DNA of 64,000 nucleotides from Eucommia ulmoides (GCA_016647705.1 CM028338.1:12802240-12866239); one strand, 5' to 3'; positions 49,057-60,561 are shown, numbered from the stretch's first letter. Numbers and translations are program-made. The notes: a model not told the origin generated them from the letters alone.

Positions 49057-49923
49057 ATGCTTGAAGATATTAGATCAATAAGTGCTATTGCATTTCTTTC
49101 AATGAGATTTTGAGCCATTTTATTTGCTTGGGATAGATACAAAGCGTTGCTCATTCGATTCCCAAATCATCGTTTCATAAGGTAGTGTCAACTACTGAAC
49201 TTCCCCGACGGGTTATTAGCCGCAACAAAAAATTGGGTCGAATGAGGAAATGATACCACCTCATTCGACCAACTAACCATGAACGAAGCCTATTAGTTGC
49301 TGGAAGACATGACAAAGTTTGATTTTCATAGTTGGAATTATTCAACAATCTACCAAAGCATGGGGGGATAATTCCACCGTTTCGACGCCATGGATTGACA
49401 CCTCGGACCAACATTTGGAGTCTTCCCCCACCCTAGAGGAAATGTTTGCTGAATTTATGGGAGAGACTCAAACTTTCTAGAGGGAAACAAATAATTGTCT
49501 TAACGAGCATGAGGATCGTCTTGACAATATTGAGACGACCTGCGCTGAAATGGATGCTACCGTAGTATCTCTTCAGACACAAATCGGTCAACTTACCTAC
49601 TTAATTGAGGCTGAGTCAGAAATGGTGGCACTGAGAGACACAAACATGATGAAAAATCACAAGATAACACTTGTGATTATCTACTATTTGAGACCCCCAT
49701 TGAGGACCAACCACTGGTCCAAGACGATCACATCTACGGGGATTCGATGTGGCTTACTTGTTCTCCACCGCTTTTAGTACCGTTTAGTCAGGCTTTACAA
49801 GCACATGATTCGGAGCAGAGTCAAGTTGAAAATATGAGCCAAACAATACCAAATCTGTCCAATCTTGAGGGCATTATGAACCAAGACCCATCTATTGTGT
49901 TGTATGACACATACTATAAGTGA
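49057..49923 (+). pseudogene. Athila-like gag relic, pol-less (plus copy)
   Basis: The frame opens about 105 bp after the primer site and reads MLEDIRSISAIAFLSMRF (or, in the older frame, LDQ.VLLHFFQ.DFEPFY). It continues with WIDTSDQHLESSPTLEEMFA, EFMGETQTF and LNEHEDRLDNIETT, then DATVVSLQTQIGQLTYLIEA and SEMVALRDT, a gag-type coiled-coil tail. It ends NQDPSIVLYDTYYK-stop. Stops and frame slips occur near 49080-49160 and 49655. No pol follows; the 3' UTR begins at once. Confidence 0.65.
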
Positions 49924-51110
49924 AAACCACTCTTTGATAAGCCCTTCTCTATGTCAAGCTAAGGAAATTAAACCAAGCTCTTCTTGGGAGGCAACCCAAG
50001 TTTCAAAATAAATTAATCCATTACCGCTAACTTTATTCGGAGGTAAGATTGTCTCCCCTCCCAAGTACGTGTTCTAAACCCCCTTTGTCATCATGCTTTA
50101 TTTCTATTGTTGAGATCGATGTTGGGTTAGTGTGGACATTGCCTGTTTTAAGTTTGGAGGTGATGTGTAGTATGTTAGTATGTTTTCTTTTTGTTAGTAA
50201 TGTAGTTTAAGTTTAAATGTTGCTTAGTTTAATTGTATGCATGCTTTGATTAGTATTAGTGTTAGTATGTTATTGTTTTTAGTTGTTGTTGTTGTGTTTT
50301 GAGTTTTGTAGTTCATCTGGGCCATTATCCGAAAATATGAGTCTATCCCCTAGTTGTTTATCAAGGTCGAGCGTAATGCTCATTCATGTGAGTTCTGTGT
50401 GCTTGACATCTCGTTTTAGTAAAAGTTATTGTGAATCCTAACTTGCACGAACACTTAAACTTAATATACTAGCTATCCAATTGATTTGATGCCGATTATT
50501 CGTTACCTAAGTTTGTGACAACAGGGATTCTAGAACCTGATTTGGGAAAAACTAGAGGCAAAATCCTAGGCGATGTAGTTTAGGAGATATGATTTAGGCA
50601 TTCATTTTGATCGCTTGAGCCTTTGAAGCCTACCATATAATATGTTTTATCCCTCGTTACCCTGTCGAATCTTATAAGCCATTTCAATTCTGAACACGTA
50701 ACAAATACCTTGGCCAATTGAATTTTTCCCAAACCATTATCGCTAAACCTAAGACACAATTTGAGTGAAATCAAGTTAGCGTTTGTTATGCTACCTGAAG
50801 TGATCGGTTGGGTTTTGGGTGAACTATTGATTGGTTCAGTATTCGAGTACTCACTTGTTATTTTTCTTCCCACACCCGTCAAATTGTACAAATCAAATAA
50901 GTTTGGGGGTGTGGGAGTAACCAAAGATCAAGTCATCACGTAGTTCATTCAGTTTGGTTTCATGGGTTCTTCATGTTCTTGGTGTGGTCTTGATGTTCCT
51001 GAAGTTCTTGACATGATATTGAACAATTTTAACATAGTATGATGATCTTGACTTGTTTTTTATGTTATTATCTTGATTACTTGTTACACATACTATGTAT
51101 ATGAAATTTA
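49924..51110 (+). mobile_element. Athila-like 3' untranslated region
   Basis: TCTTGGGAGGCAACCCAAG lies at 49982. AAATAAGTTTGGGGGTGTGG (50897-50916) is a purine-rich tract. Sequence is colinear with 36000-36850 and inverted 8000-7000. The 3' LTR is missing. Frames at 50580-50943 are UTR. Confidence 0.65.
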
Positions 51111-51364
51111 AGTATGAATACTGTATGATCTTGCTATGAAGAAGAAGAAAAAAAGCATATTTAACCCAAGATCAAAGGCTGTTTCAAGAAGACATACCTA
51201 CTTAGTGGATGTGGTCTTTACTACGTGGTTACCTCGCTTTCCTCCTTGATCTTCTTAGTTTGAACTCAATCGATTGCCGTCAACCTCTTGAGTTCTTGTT
51301 CAAAGAACCTCAAGAACACCTACTTAGGGGAACTAGTCTTTCCTAAGTTATTACCTCCCTTTCC
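51111..51364. other. No gene seen; short direct repeats
   Basis: CCTACTTAG(T/G)GG followed by a CCTC(C/G)CTTTCCTCCT-type phrase occurs twice, at 51200-51245 and 51328-51368. Confidence 0.4.
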
Positions 51365-51690
51365 TCCTAACGCACCCCAGATTTCGATAGCAGAATAAGT
51401 AGATAATCGGGAAGCGGATAAAAACAAGTTTTATTCCTTCCTCTCTAAGTTATTTAAATCCGTTCATTTTGAAAATGGTTTTTCATGGATTTTGTAGGCA
51501 TCAGTTTTGAAAAACTTATTGGGCCGATATTTTTGTTAAAAACGGAGTCACCACCTAGCATGTGGTTAAATGGTATGTTAGGTCACTGAGATTTGGGAAA
51601 TTTATTTTTCCTTTTGAAATGGCCCGTGCTTTGACTTTCATAGGTCTATATACCAGAGATATTGTTTATACGATAGTTTAATTGTTCATC
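51365..51690. repeat. Direct repeat A, retroelement LTR piece (copy 1)
   Basis: It matches 55520-55835 in the same direction: AACGGAGTCACCACCTAGCAT at 51540 against AACGAAGTTACCACCTAGCAT at 55697, GGTTAAATGGT(A/G)TGTT, and GTTTTGAAAAACTT against ATTTTGAAAAACTT. Probably a Gypsy LTR fragment. Confidence 0.65.
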
Positions 51691-51703
51691 AAAACATTAG
51701 GTT

Positions 51704-52131
51704 CACCAATCTCCTCCTTTTTTATGATGACAATTAATTTTGATATTTTCTCAAAAAAAAATAATGTAACCACGCTCTCCCTAAATCTAAGGACGAGGTT
51801 TTTTTATTTTTTATTTTTATTTTTTTTATTTTTTATAACTCGTTTAAGTACCATTAATGAGAAATGTAAATATTAATCAAAAATATTTTCAATTGAACAA
51901 TAAAACATTATTTCTCTCCATTTCTAATTATAATCATGAATTCATTCTAGCAAAACACATATATAACTTCTCCCCCCCCCCCCCCCCCCCCCCCCCCTTA
52001 TTATCATATTCTCCCCCAATAATATTAGGATGAAAATCTATATGGAGAATATTATTTAAAATGATATTAAAAATAGAGATAACATTCAAAGACTGTTGTG
52101 TTGTCTATAAGAAGTTTTTGCTTATTCATCC
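51704..52131 (-). mobile_element. SIRE-like copia 3' internal end, second copy
   Basis: Same content as 54246-54530: TTTTTTATGATGACAATTAA, TTTTGATATTTTCT, an AACC(A/C)CTC block, TCAATTGAACAATAAAACATTA, TTCTCCCCC and ATATTAGGATGAAAA. On the minus strand this is the region running into the LTR start, which begins near 51703 and is cut after about 35 bp. It contains a C26 homopolymer. Confidence 0.65.
51972..51997. repeat. Poly-C tract, 26 bases
   Basis: An uninterrupted C26 (G26 on the element's own strand). The sister copy has only CCCCC at 54491-54495. Confidence 0.97.
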
Positions 52132-54245
52132 TATTAACCCAAAAAGCTACCTAATAGGACCTCGGGGGTGAATTGGGTAGCTAAAACTTTAAACGATAAA
52201 TTACTTAAACACAAGTTATCAATTTCCATATTCATTATTATCTTGTTAAGCAGTGGATATGTGTTTAACTAAGTGTACACCCAAACAAACCGAAAAATAA
52301 CAACATAGTACACAACGATATATCTGGGTTTCGTAAACTACTCTTATCTAAATCTAGTCTCCCGAACACCACGGAGATTCGCAATCCACTAAACCCTGAT
52401 TCATTTCACAGGTAAGAACCAAACTTTTGAAATCTTTTCACAGGATGAAGACTAACCTAATTTTTTTCCCAAACTCAAAATCAAACCCTAACTATCTTGA
52501 TTCTTTTCATAGGCTCAGAATCAACCTTTACACACCTGATTCTTTTACAAGCTAAGAATCAACCTATTACTATTACATTTATCCTTTTTACTGGTATACA
52601 AAGAACTTTTTCTCTGTCTAATTCTATTATAAGAAGAATCACAAGATAATATTTTCAAGGGAAAAGACTAATCTAATCTTTTTGCAGATCAAAGCTCAAA
52701 CCCTAATATTTTTTCACAAGAAAAAGATCGAAACCCTAGCTAACTTGATTAAACACCGACCCAAATGTGTCTAAATCACTCAAACTAGCAAATACAAAAA
52801 AATAAAATAAAAAAAAATAGCAAGTTTCTTCCCACCAAAAGCTTCTACCACCGCCATACAAATATATTCAATTAATGTTCAGAATAAAAACTATATGATA
52901 GATACAATGTCAGACAATATAAATCTAATCATAAAAATAATGGGTATCACACAAGTAACACGTAATCAGATAATCAATATAAACCATTTAAAAGATTTTC
53001 AAGAATTAAGTTCCAAAAAATTATTTTCCTATAAAACCTTAACCAATCAATGAATTAATATTAATCTAAGAAAGCAATAAATAAAACTTAAAAGGATCTC
53101 ACTAGGATTCACCGAAAGTAAGTACAATTTCGCAATAAAAAAGCAAACTGGTGATGCATACAATGAGTGCTTTAGATCAAGAACTTTGAATGTAATCTCA
53201 CAAACAAATATCAACAATAATATATCTCTTAGAATGATAGAAGGCTGATGTTCTTGATATATTCATTTCAAATCCTGCAGGTCTCTATAAATAGACCTCA
53301 AACTGAACTTCCAACGGCTAATTTTCAAATGTCATTACTAAAAATAATATCCCCAGACCCCATATATTAAATATGTTCAAAATAGATCCTTTTTAGCTAA
53401 AAATATTCTTGAGAAATCTCATTTTAGTCCTTAATATATTTTTAAATCGAAATCCATTGAAATAGAAAGAATTAAATCACTTTAATTAAAAAAATATTAA
53501 AATAAATGGACCAAATAATTAGCAATCACATATATCATAGTAATTAATGAAAGTAATTTAAATCCCCATAAAAACTCCCTTGGAATCATCAAAACCGAAT
53601 TGGATTGACCAGAATAGATCAATCAACATTTTTTACTAACCACATCGGTCGACCGACCCCTCACCGTCGATTAACCGACTCCTCACAATGGTCATTAATT
53701 TAACTATTTTGCTGGTCCTATCAGATGATCGATTGGACCAAAAGGTCCCAATTTCTTTCTATTTTAGTTATTGGATTCGTTAGTCGACCAACCCAACTTA
53801 GCAGTTGACCGAATTGACCAGTATGTAACCCATTCCATTTTCAAAACATACTTTTTGGTTAGTCGACCGATCCCTTTCGTCGATTGACCGAATTGACCCA
53901 AAAAATTATCATTTTAACCATTGAAACCCATTTTTCAATTAGGTTCTTAACCAAAACCATTTCACATACTTAGCACATTAAAAAAACATGTTTTAGACCT
54001 CTAAATTAATCACAATGCACATAAGATTAATTCTTTTTAAAGTATCATGTGTGATCCTATTTCGCCTTGTATTAAGAGTATATAAGTAAAGAGTTGTTTT
54101 CATCTCGTTGTCTTTAATGTCTTCAAAACCCATCAAGTCTTCATCATTTCCATTTTGCACCCGTTACATTTTCTTCAACAATTCTTCTTTTTGATCAAAT
54201 CTTTTTCTTATTTCAACCTATGTAAATTTTTCATTAGGTTCAACA
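52132..54245 (-). mobile_element. SIRE-like copia LTR, minus (3' LTR)
   Basis: The minus strand starts TGTTGAACCTAATG at 54245 and ends TTTTGGGTTAATA at 52132. It is preceded on that strand by a purine tract (AAAAAAAATGGGAGAT), so this is a 3' LTR. It carries the TCGGTCGACCGA motif array at 53640-53900. Colinear with 3841-6124 and 16264-18813. Confidence 0.8.
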
Positions 54246-55430
54246 ATCTCCCATTTTTTTTTATGATGACAATTAACTTTGATATTTTCTGGAAAAAAGA
54301 AAAAAAAAAAACATAATATAACCACACTCCCCTTAAATCTGAGGACCTTTTTTTTTTTTTTTTTTAAATAAAAAAAAATCAGAAATGTAAACAATAACCA
54401 AGAATATTTTCAATTTAAGTATAAAACATTATTTTCCCCTTTTCAAATTATACTCATGAGTTCATGTTAGGAGAACGCATAAATATCTTCTCCCCCTTCA
54501 TATCATATTCTTCCCTAATATTAGGATGAAAACATCATATTCTCTCTTGCTTTGGCACGTCAAAAAGTATGGATCATGAAGAGAACAATTTTTAAGATTA
54601 ACCTTTATATAAATCATCTTGAGGCAATTTCTTGATATCATCTAAACATTTCAATATAGCATGGAATCATATAATTTCAATTAAGTCAACATACTTTATT
54701 TCAAGATACCAATTGATAACTTCTCTTTAGATATAATGAAAATCATTTCAACAATAAAGTGCAAGGACGTAGAGCATGTTTCAATGATACTATAGATCAC
54801 TTATGATCCCAATGACATAAATCTAATGTACGCTTTTAAACATGGATAATTGCATATTAAAAATATTATCTCATAATATTTTAGCTCCCTTCAAGAATAA
54901 TAATCATTTAAAGATATCGACGAGCAACATTATTAATAGAAAATTAGGTTTCCAAATGCATCATATAAAAGGATAATGTAATTGCTCATGTAATACACGA
55001 ATAGTTGTAAGATCATTTATCATGAAGAATAAAAGCAATTACAACAAACCCTGTATTAGTGAGAACATAACGATCAAAATGCATAGCATGTTTCTCGTGA
55101 GAAATTTATAAAGCAACAATATAACTGACCATACTAACATCACTCAATCTGTGATATGAATAATATAACCAAATCATATGTATGCATTTCAGTATACTTC
55201 AATATATGTGTTTTTCAAAATCACCATGCAAGATTTCTAAGACAGTAAATGAACACATTATTTAGCATATGTCTTAGAAACCATTATCAACTTACCTAAT
55301 CAGCATGCTAAACACAAACCTTTTTAACAAATTTAATGAATTTAAATGGAGAAGGGTTAGGTATACCTCTAACACCCTCAGGAATGATTTTGTTTGTTAC
55401 CTTATTGTAATTCTCAATGTCATTCCTGTT
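54246..55430 (-). mobile_element. SIRE-like copia 3' internal region
   Basis: Sequence upstream of the 3' LTR on the minus strand. It is mostly non-coding in appearance, with homologues at 14166-14724 and 51704-52131. No intact frame is seen, so an env-like gene cannot be supported. Confidence 0.5.
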
Positions 55431-55522
55431 ATAAACAACTAATTGAATTGGCCAAATTTTTTGACTAACCATGCCGGTCGACTGGCTCTTCGTCGTCGAT
55501 TGACCGACTCCTCATAATGGTC
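55431..55522 (-). mobile_element. SIRE-like LTR fragment
   Basis: It matches 53600-53690 (CTAACCA, GTCGATTGACCGACTCCTCA, AATGGTCA) and is cut by repeat A copy 2 at about 55523. Confidence 0.65.
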
Positions 55523-55860
55523 ACGACGCACCTCGAATTTTGGCAACGGAAGAAGTAGAGATTGGGAAGAAGAAGAAACAAGTTTCATTCCTCATTCTCC
55601 AAGTTGTCCAAATTTGTTCATTTTGGAAATATTTTTCAAGAGCTTTTCTAGGCGTCGATTTTGAAAAACTTCTTGAGCCGGGATTTTATGTTGAAAACGA
55701 AGTTACCACCTAGCATAGGGTTAAATGGTGTGTTTAGTCACTGGAAGTTTTAGAAATTCATTTTACTTTGGAATCGCCTGTGTTTTGACTTCATAAGGGT
55801 TATGCGCTAGAGATATTCTTGATGTTCGGGGGTCCGTTATGCTCCAGGAAAGTTTTACAC
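55523..55860. repeat. Direct repeat A (copy 2)
   Basis: See 51365-51690. The junction with the LTR fragment at 55522 shows that this piece inserted into, or recombined with, the copia LTR. It is followed by GTTATGCTCCAGGAAAGTTT. Confidence 0.6.
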
Positions 55861-56329
55861 ACCCCAAGACAGCCACCTATAAATGTACCTTAGTCTAAAT
55901 GAATATTCACTCTTAAACATTACCCGTGTAAAGTTTCTTTGATTTCATTAAACAAAACAATTCTATTTTTTAAAGTTTTTCCTCTTTTTGTGTATTTTAT
56001 CATGATTAAAGCAGTAAAGGTTATCTATTATGCAATCACAACTAGAAATGAAAATATTTTTGTGTTTTTAACATAATGAAAGCATTAAATATTATACTAT
56101 ACTATATAATTCTAGGAAATGACAACCCAATAGCATTTTATAGGAGACAGGAATATATTTATGCAAGCTAAATGAAATGCAAATAAAGACTAAATTATTT
56201 GGATATGTGACCGAACCCACATGTGGGTTGCTTACGTATCTCAAATTAATGATAAATAGGTCTTTATATAGTGCGTTTATTTAAGGTTCAAACTATATGA
56301 TTTATGTTTATTAAAGGTGTGACCGAAAA
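55861..56329. other. Retroelement LTR-like remnant
   Basis: CCCACATGTGGGTTGCTTACGTATCTC at about 56215-56241 is the reverse complement of the repeat core in 46520-47430. No coding seen. Confidence 0.4.
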
Positions 56330-56654
56330 ACTACGTCGTTTCGCTAGTATAACAAATAACAGAGTGATTGGCGATGAAACTATATCATCGCTAACTGTTT
56401 AAAACTTCAAGGGTGAACTAGCGACCGACGTTTTTCGTTGGCAATATGTTTGGCAGAATGAAAAACAAAAATAGTGACTAATTTCAAAATTTCGTCGCTT
56501 GAACATCATATTTGGCTACCCAATTGGGGTTCGTCACCAAAAGGTGCTCACATTGGGCTACGACTTTTAATTTTGTAGCCAATTGACTCATTTTTCTACG
56601 ATTGTTATGACATCACCAAAACATTTCTAGTCAATTCTCTATTTTCTTGTAGTA
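56330..56654 (-). mobile_element. CACTA (En/Spm) transposon terminus remnant
   Basis: The right edge reads TTTTCTTGTAGTA, the reverse of a CACTACAAGAAAA terminus with one mutated base. Inwards lie the subterminal repeats typical of CACTA elements: CTACGTCGTTTCGCTAG, GATTGGCGATGA, TCATCGCTAAC, AGCGACCGACGTTTTTCGT, TTTCGTCGCTTG, CGTCACCAAA and CTACGACTTTTAATTTTGTAGCC. No transposase frame is present and the left terminus is not seen. Confidence 0.6.
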
Positions 56655-57165
56655 TCTATATGATTACCTAGTTCCTCAAGTTTAAAGACTACATGCACTA
56701 TTATAATTCAGCTATTATATTTTTACTTAAGATTACTAGCATAGATTGTCAAGTATGAACACGTTCAGGGTGTGTAACTTCTAATTAGTCTCTTTATGGT
56801 TGTTTTGATATCTCATACTAGTGGGGTCTCGACATTCATCATTCTCAACAGAGAAAATACCCCACAAACTAATCTATTCAACTTATTAAGTAAGAATTTA
56901 ATAATTCTACAATCAAGATCATTTAGGATATCAGTTACCAAATATATCTACGATTTCAATCATTTTAATCACAATTAAAAATGAAGATATTTCAATCGAA
57001 TATCCGCAGTATCTTAACAACTATGTAATACATATGTGGTGATATGTACAATATCATATTGGCATGTGAAATACCAAATTTTTCCTCATTTACTTTTTAT
57101 TTACTTGAGATTATTTTTGTAAAATAAACCCAACTACGATTGTCTATAGGCCTTTCCTCCAACAA
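56655..57165. other. LTR fragment and unassigned sequence
   Basis: 57102-57164 matches 1681-1742 and ends CCTCCAACA, an LTR terminus of the same family. The frame 56796-56978 is unremarkable. Confidence 0.4.
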
Positions 57166-57623
57166 AAGGATTTGGTCGAAGATCCCACTATCGATGCTCT
57201 CCTACAATATATTGTTTCTTCATTGGAGACTATCATTTTGTGACGTAATATAAAACAAACTATAGTTGCTCGATCTAGCGCAGAAGCATAGTATAATGCT
57301 CTTGTTGATGGTACTCAAGAATTACATTGTCTTAAGTGGTTAATAAATGACATGTGCCCCCAATACGGCCATTGTCTAATATAACAATAAGAGTGTCATC
57401 CGAATAGTCCGCAATGACGTTTTTCATGAGCGCACCTAACACATCGAGACTAACTACTATTTTCTCCATCATCATATTCTCCAGAATATTGTTCACCTAT
57501 CAATCAGCTTTGTGAATCATACTGCAAATATTTTCATGATGATCCATTTACCTGAACGCTTCACAATTTACTTTCCAAACTGAAGATTGCATCTACATTA
57601 TCACCTTGAGTTTTGAGGGAGGA
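57166..57623 (+). pseudogene. Ty1/copia pol relic, RNase H domain end
   Basis: The plus frame reads KQTIVARSSAEA-stop-YNAL, then VDGTQELHCLKWLINDM. After a frame change come NKSVIRIVRNDVFHERT and HIETNYYFLHHHILQ, then HTANIFMMIHLPERF and KLG-like residues. This is the standard copia RNase H ending (SSAEAEY.AL ... NKSA..IA.NPVFHERTKHIE ... ADIFTK). A purine tract (TTTTGAGGGAGGA) and an LTR start follow, so orientation and element end are clear. Stops show it is dead. Confidence 0.75.
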
Positions 57624-57850
57624 TGTTAATATATCTACTTATGACCATGGCCTATTAAATTACTTGGAATCCAATACTCCAAACTTTAATCCTTACTTAT
57701 ATATAGGCTATTATTGACAGACATTTTTTTTTTTTGTTTGTTTTTATTTAATTCAAGTTCATATTATTTCAATCAAGGATCTTCAAATTTCAATTATATA
57801 TTCTAGTTTGTTTATTGATATATGTGATTTATACATGCTCACTCCTAACA
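57624..57850 (+). mobile_element. Small copia 3' LTR (~227 bp)
   Basis: It starts TGTTAATATATC after the purine tract and ends ACTCCTAACA. TGTTA and TAACA form the terminal inverted pair. It contains the ATATATAGGCTATT phrase common in short copia LTRs. The matching 5' LTR is not in the window. Confidence 0.55.
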
Positions 57851-58497
57851 GTGGATTGAAAAGAAGTTATTATCAGGGACCGAGTAATAGAAATGATAAA
57901 ACATCAGGTGTTCGATCCGAAAAATTGAAACATAACCAAATGTAGAGTACTAACCCTATACCTCATGTCCGATAGTGTGATTTACACAGAGAGAGAGAGA
58001 GAGATTAACGCAGAGATCGATCAGTGGTTGAGGTTGGGTTGTCAAATTTGGTCTTAGATTCTCTCTATGGCTCTTTTGATTTATCTCTACCAGAAGTTGG
58101 GAGTTGCAACAAGGAAGCTGGCAAGGTTGGAGTCAATGGTTAGGGTTGGGGAAGGAGAAGAAGAGATTGGTGCGTTTGGTCAGGTTTGGTTCGGATGACA
58201 ATGATGGTTGTTCTGGGATGAGGGTAAAAACTAATTCATTACATTAATTAAATAGAAATCACTCGTACAATATAACTACAGAGAAATGATATTAGGGGAA
58301 AAAAAAGGTTTACTTGATGTTATGGTAACATGGGTTCAATCGCATCACATTAATTAATCTTCTTAAAATAATGGTTATTGCAAGAATATTGTTATGAGTC
58401 AAATAAGCTCTCATTTTTCATTTTAAAAAAATACTAAAAATATTTAACTAATGTTTGCAATTTGCATATGAACCTTTGTAAGGTCAACGGTTCCTAT
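57851..58497. other. Upstream region of the nitrate transporter gene
   Basis: Contains an AG microsatellite at 57988-58004 and no open frame of note. It separates a dead copia LTR from the gene by about 0.75 kb, so the gene's proximal promoter lies here. I cannot assign specific nitrate-response elements by eye. Confidence 0.5.
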
Positions 58498-58505
58498 TAT
58501 AAATA
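58498..58505 (+). promoter_or_regulatory. TATA box of the NRT2 gene
   Basis: TATAAATA starts 98 bp before the ATG. With initiation about 30 bp downstream this predicts a 5' leader of roughly 65-70 nt. It is the only good TATA match at this spacing. Confidence 0.6.
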
Positions 58506-58595
58506 CCCCCTACCCTGCTTCAACTAAAGTATCACCACTACTGCCTCATTCCTTTCCTTCTTTACTTCCATTTTTATTAACCTCAGAGAGAGATA

Positions 58596-60561
58596 ATGGC
58601 AGGTAGTGAAGCTCCATTTGGGAGCTCCATGCATAGAGTAACTGGAAGAGAACAAACCTTTGCCTTTTCGTTCGAAACCCCATCGGATCCCTCGGCACAA
58701 TTTCTCCTTCCGGTGGACTCCGAACACAAGGCCAAAACGGTCAAGATTCTCTCTTTCGCCCAGCCCCACATGAGGGCCTTCCACCTATCCTGGATGTCCT
58801 TCTTCACCTGCGTCGCCTCCACCTTCGCCGCTGCACCTCTCGTCCCCATTATCCGGGACAATCTAAACCTCACACGCTCCGACATCGGAAACGCCGGTGT
58901 CGCCTCCGTCTCCGGGAGTATCTTCTCCCGGATCCTGATGGGGGTGGTCTGCGACCTTGTGGGTCCTAGATACAGCTCCGCCTTCCTCAACCTCCTGGCG
59001 GCCCCCACAGTCTTCTGCGTCTCCTTCATTTCCTCCGCCCAGGGATACATAGCGGTCCGTTTCATGATCGGATTCTCTCTTGCGACCTTCGTGTCTTGTC
59101 AGTATTGGGTGAGTACGATGTTTAACAGTAAGATCACAGGGTTCGTCAATGGAACCACCGCTGGGTGGGGGGACATGGGCGGTGGCGCCACCCAACTGCT
59201 GATGCCCTTTTTATTCCATGTGATAAAACTAGCAGGAGCAACACCGTATACCGCCTGGAGGATAGCTTTCTTCATCCCGGGGTGGCTTCACGTGATCGTG
59301 GGGATCATGGCCTTGACACTTGGCCAAGACTTGCCCGATGGGAACCTCAGTGCCCTACAAAAGAAGGGTGATGTACCCAAAGACAAGTTTTCCAAAGTAA
59401 ATTTACAAATTACACTATTTTATTTATATTTCATTTTTACCCCAACTTTAGAGAAGTGTTTAATAAGCTGTTATATGTTTTTGTTGGTGCAGGTGTTCCT
59501 ACATGCAGTCACAAACTATAGAACATGGATTTTTGTCTTCATCTACGGTTACTCCATGGGTGTTCAATTATGCATGAATAATGTCGTTTCAGAATATTTT
59601 TATGATAGGTATATATTCCTCAGTAATTATAAGTTCTGTGATTTTAAAAAATTAACTCCAATTAAAATTAAATTACACTTAACTTTTGAAATATTGACGA
59701 AATTCACTCCAATTAAAATTAAAACAATTGGGACAAACTAATGAAATTAAAATATATGAGTTTAAAGTGTAAATATATAGGTTGAAAGTGGTAGAAAATG
59801 TAGTTTATTATTATTTTTTAATATATGATCTTAAAAATAACAATTCAGAATCACCCAATAAGTTGGAAAATAACGAAAATTTCATATCCAACAGGTTTAA
59901 TCTCAAGCTTCACACCGCCGGATTCATCGCCGCGTCCTACGGCATGGCCAATTTCGTGACCCGCCCTCTCGGTGGTTACCTCTCTGACCTTGCCGCACAG
60001 AAAGCCGGAATGCGAGGCCGCCTATGGACCCTCTGGACGGTACAAACTCTTGGCGGCGTTTTCTGCATCTGGCTCGGCCGTGCCAACTCCCTCCCTATCG
60101 CAATAATATCCATGATACTATTCTCATTTGGGGCCCAGTCAGCCTGTGGGGCAACGTACGGCATCATCCCATTCGTCTCTCGGCGATCCCTTGGTCTGAT
60201 ATCGGGGCTCACCGGCGCCGGCGGGAACGTCGGAGGTGGCCTGACCCAGCTGGTGTTCTTCTCGAGTTCCAGATTCTCCACCGCCACCGGGCTGACGTGG
60301 ATGGGGGTAATGATCTTGGGCTGCACGCTCCCGTTGGCATTTGTGCACTTCCCGCAGTGGGGGAGCATGTTTCGCCGGCCGTCGGAAAATCCCAAGTACA
60401 ACGAGGAGTATTACTACGAGACGGAGTGGAGTGAGGAGGAGAGAGAGAAGGGTTTGCACCACGGGAGCCTCAAGTTCGCGGAGAACAGCCGTTCGGAGCG
60501 TGGGAAGAGGGCTGTTGCGTCGGTGCCGACGCCGCCGAACTCTACCCCGATGCATGTTTAA
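58596..60561 (+). CDS. NRT2: High-affinity nitrate transporter, NRT2 family (3 exons)
   Basis: Major-facilitator nitrate importer of the plasma membrane that takes up nitrate with protons; plant NRT2s usually need the partner NAR2/NRT3. Exons by GT-AG rule: 58596-59396, 59493-59608, 59895-60561, giving 527 residues, the usual family length. The start has A at -3 and G at +4, and the N-terminus [11 protein letters not shown] is the family's. Landmarks: TM1 begins [11 protein letters not shown] (62-72); MFS loop motif [10 protein letters not shown] (116-125); nitrate-signature region AGWGDMGGG (189-197), where most NRT2s have Asn instead of Asp193; second glycine-rich signature [13 protein letters not shown] (413-425); FPQWGSMF (458-465); Ser/Arg-rich cytosolic tail [15 protein letters not shown] (497-511). 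Also unusual: Gln292 and Asn296 where relatives commonly have Glu and Asp. No stops or frameshifts. The specific paralogue is not assigned. Confidence 0.95.
59397..59492 (+). other. NRT2 intron 1 (96 bp, phase 0)
   Basis: Donor AAA|GTAAAT, acceptor GTTGGTGCAG|GTG. Splicing joins FSK to [12 protein letters not shown], restoring the conserved AVTNYRTW segment. Reading through would insert an AT-rich, family-foreign stretch. Confidence 0.9.
59609..59894 (+). other. NRT2 intron 2 (286 bp, phase 2)
   Basis: Donor GATAG|GTATAT, acceptor TCCAACAG|GTTTAAT. Joining gives [14 protein letters not shown], the invariant NRT2 junction peptide. The intron is strongly AT-rich compared with the GC-rich exon 3. 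Confidence 0.9.

Noticed and set aside
58583-59195. Minus-strand frames of 86-160 residues opposite NRT2 exon 1
   Set aside because: Antisense shadows of a GC-rich coding exon; no domain and no separate promoter.
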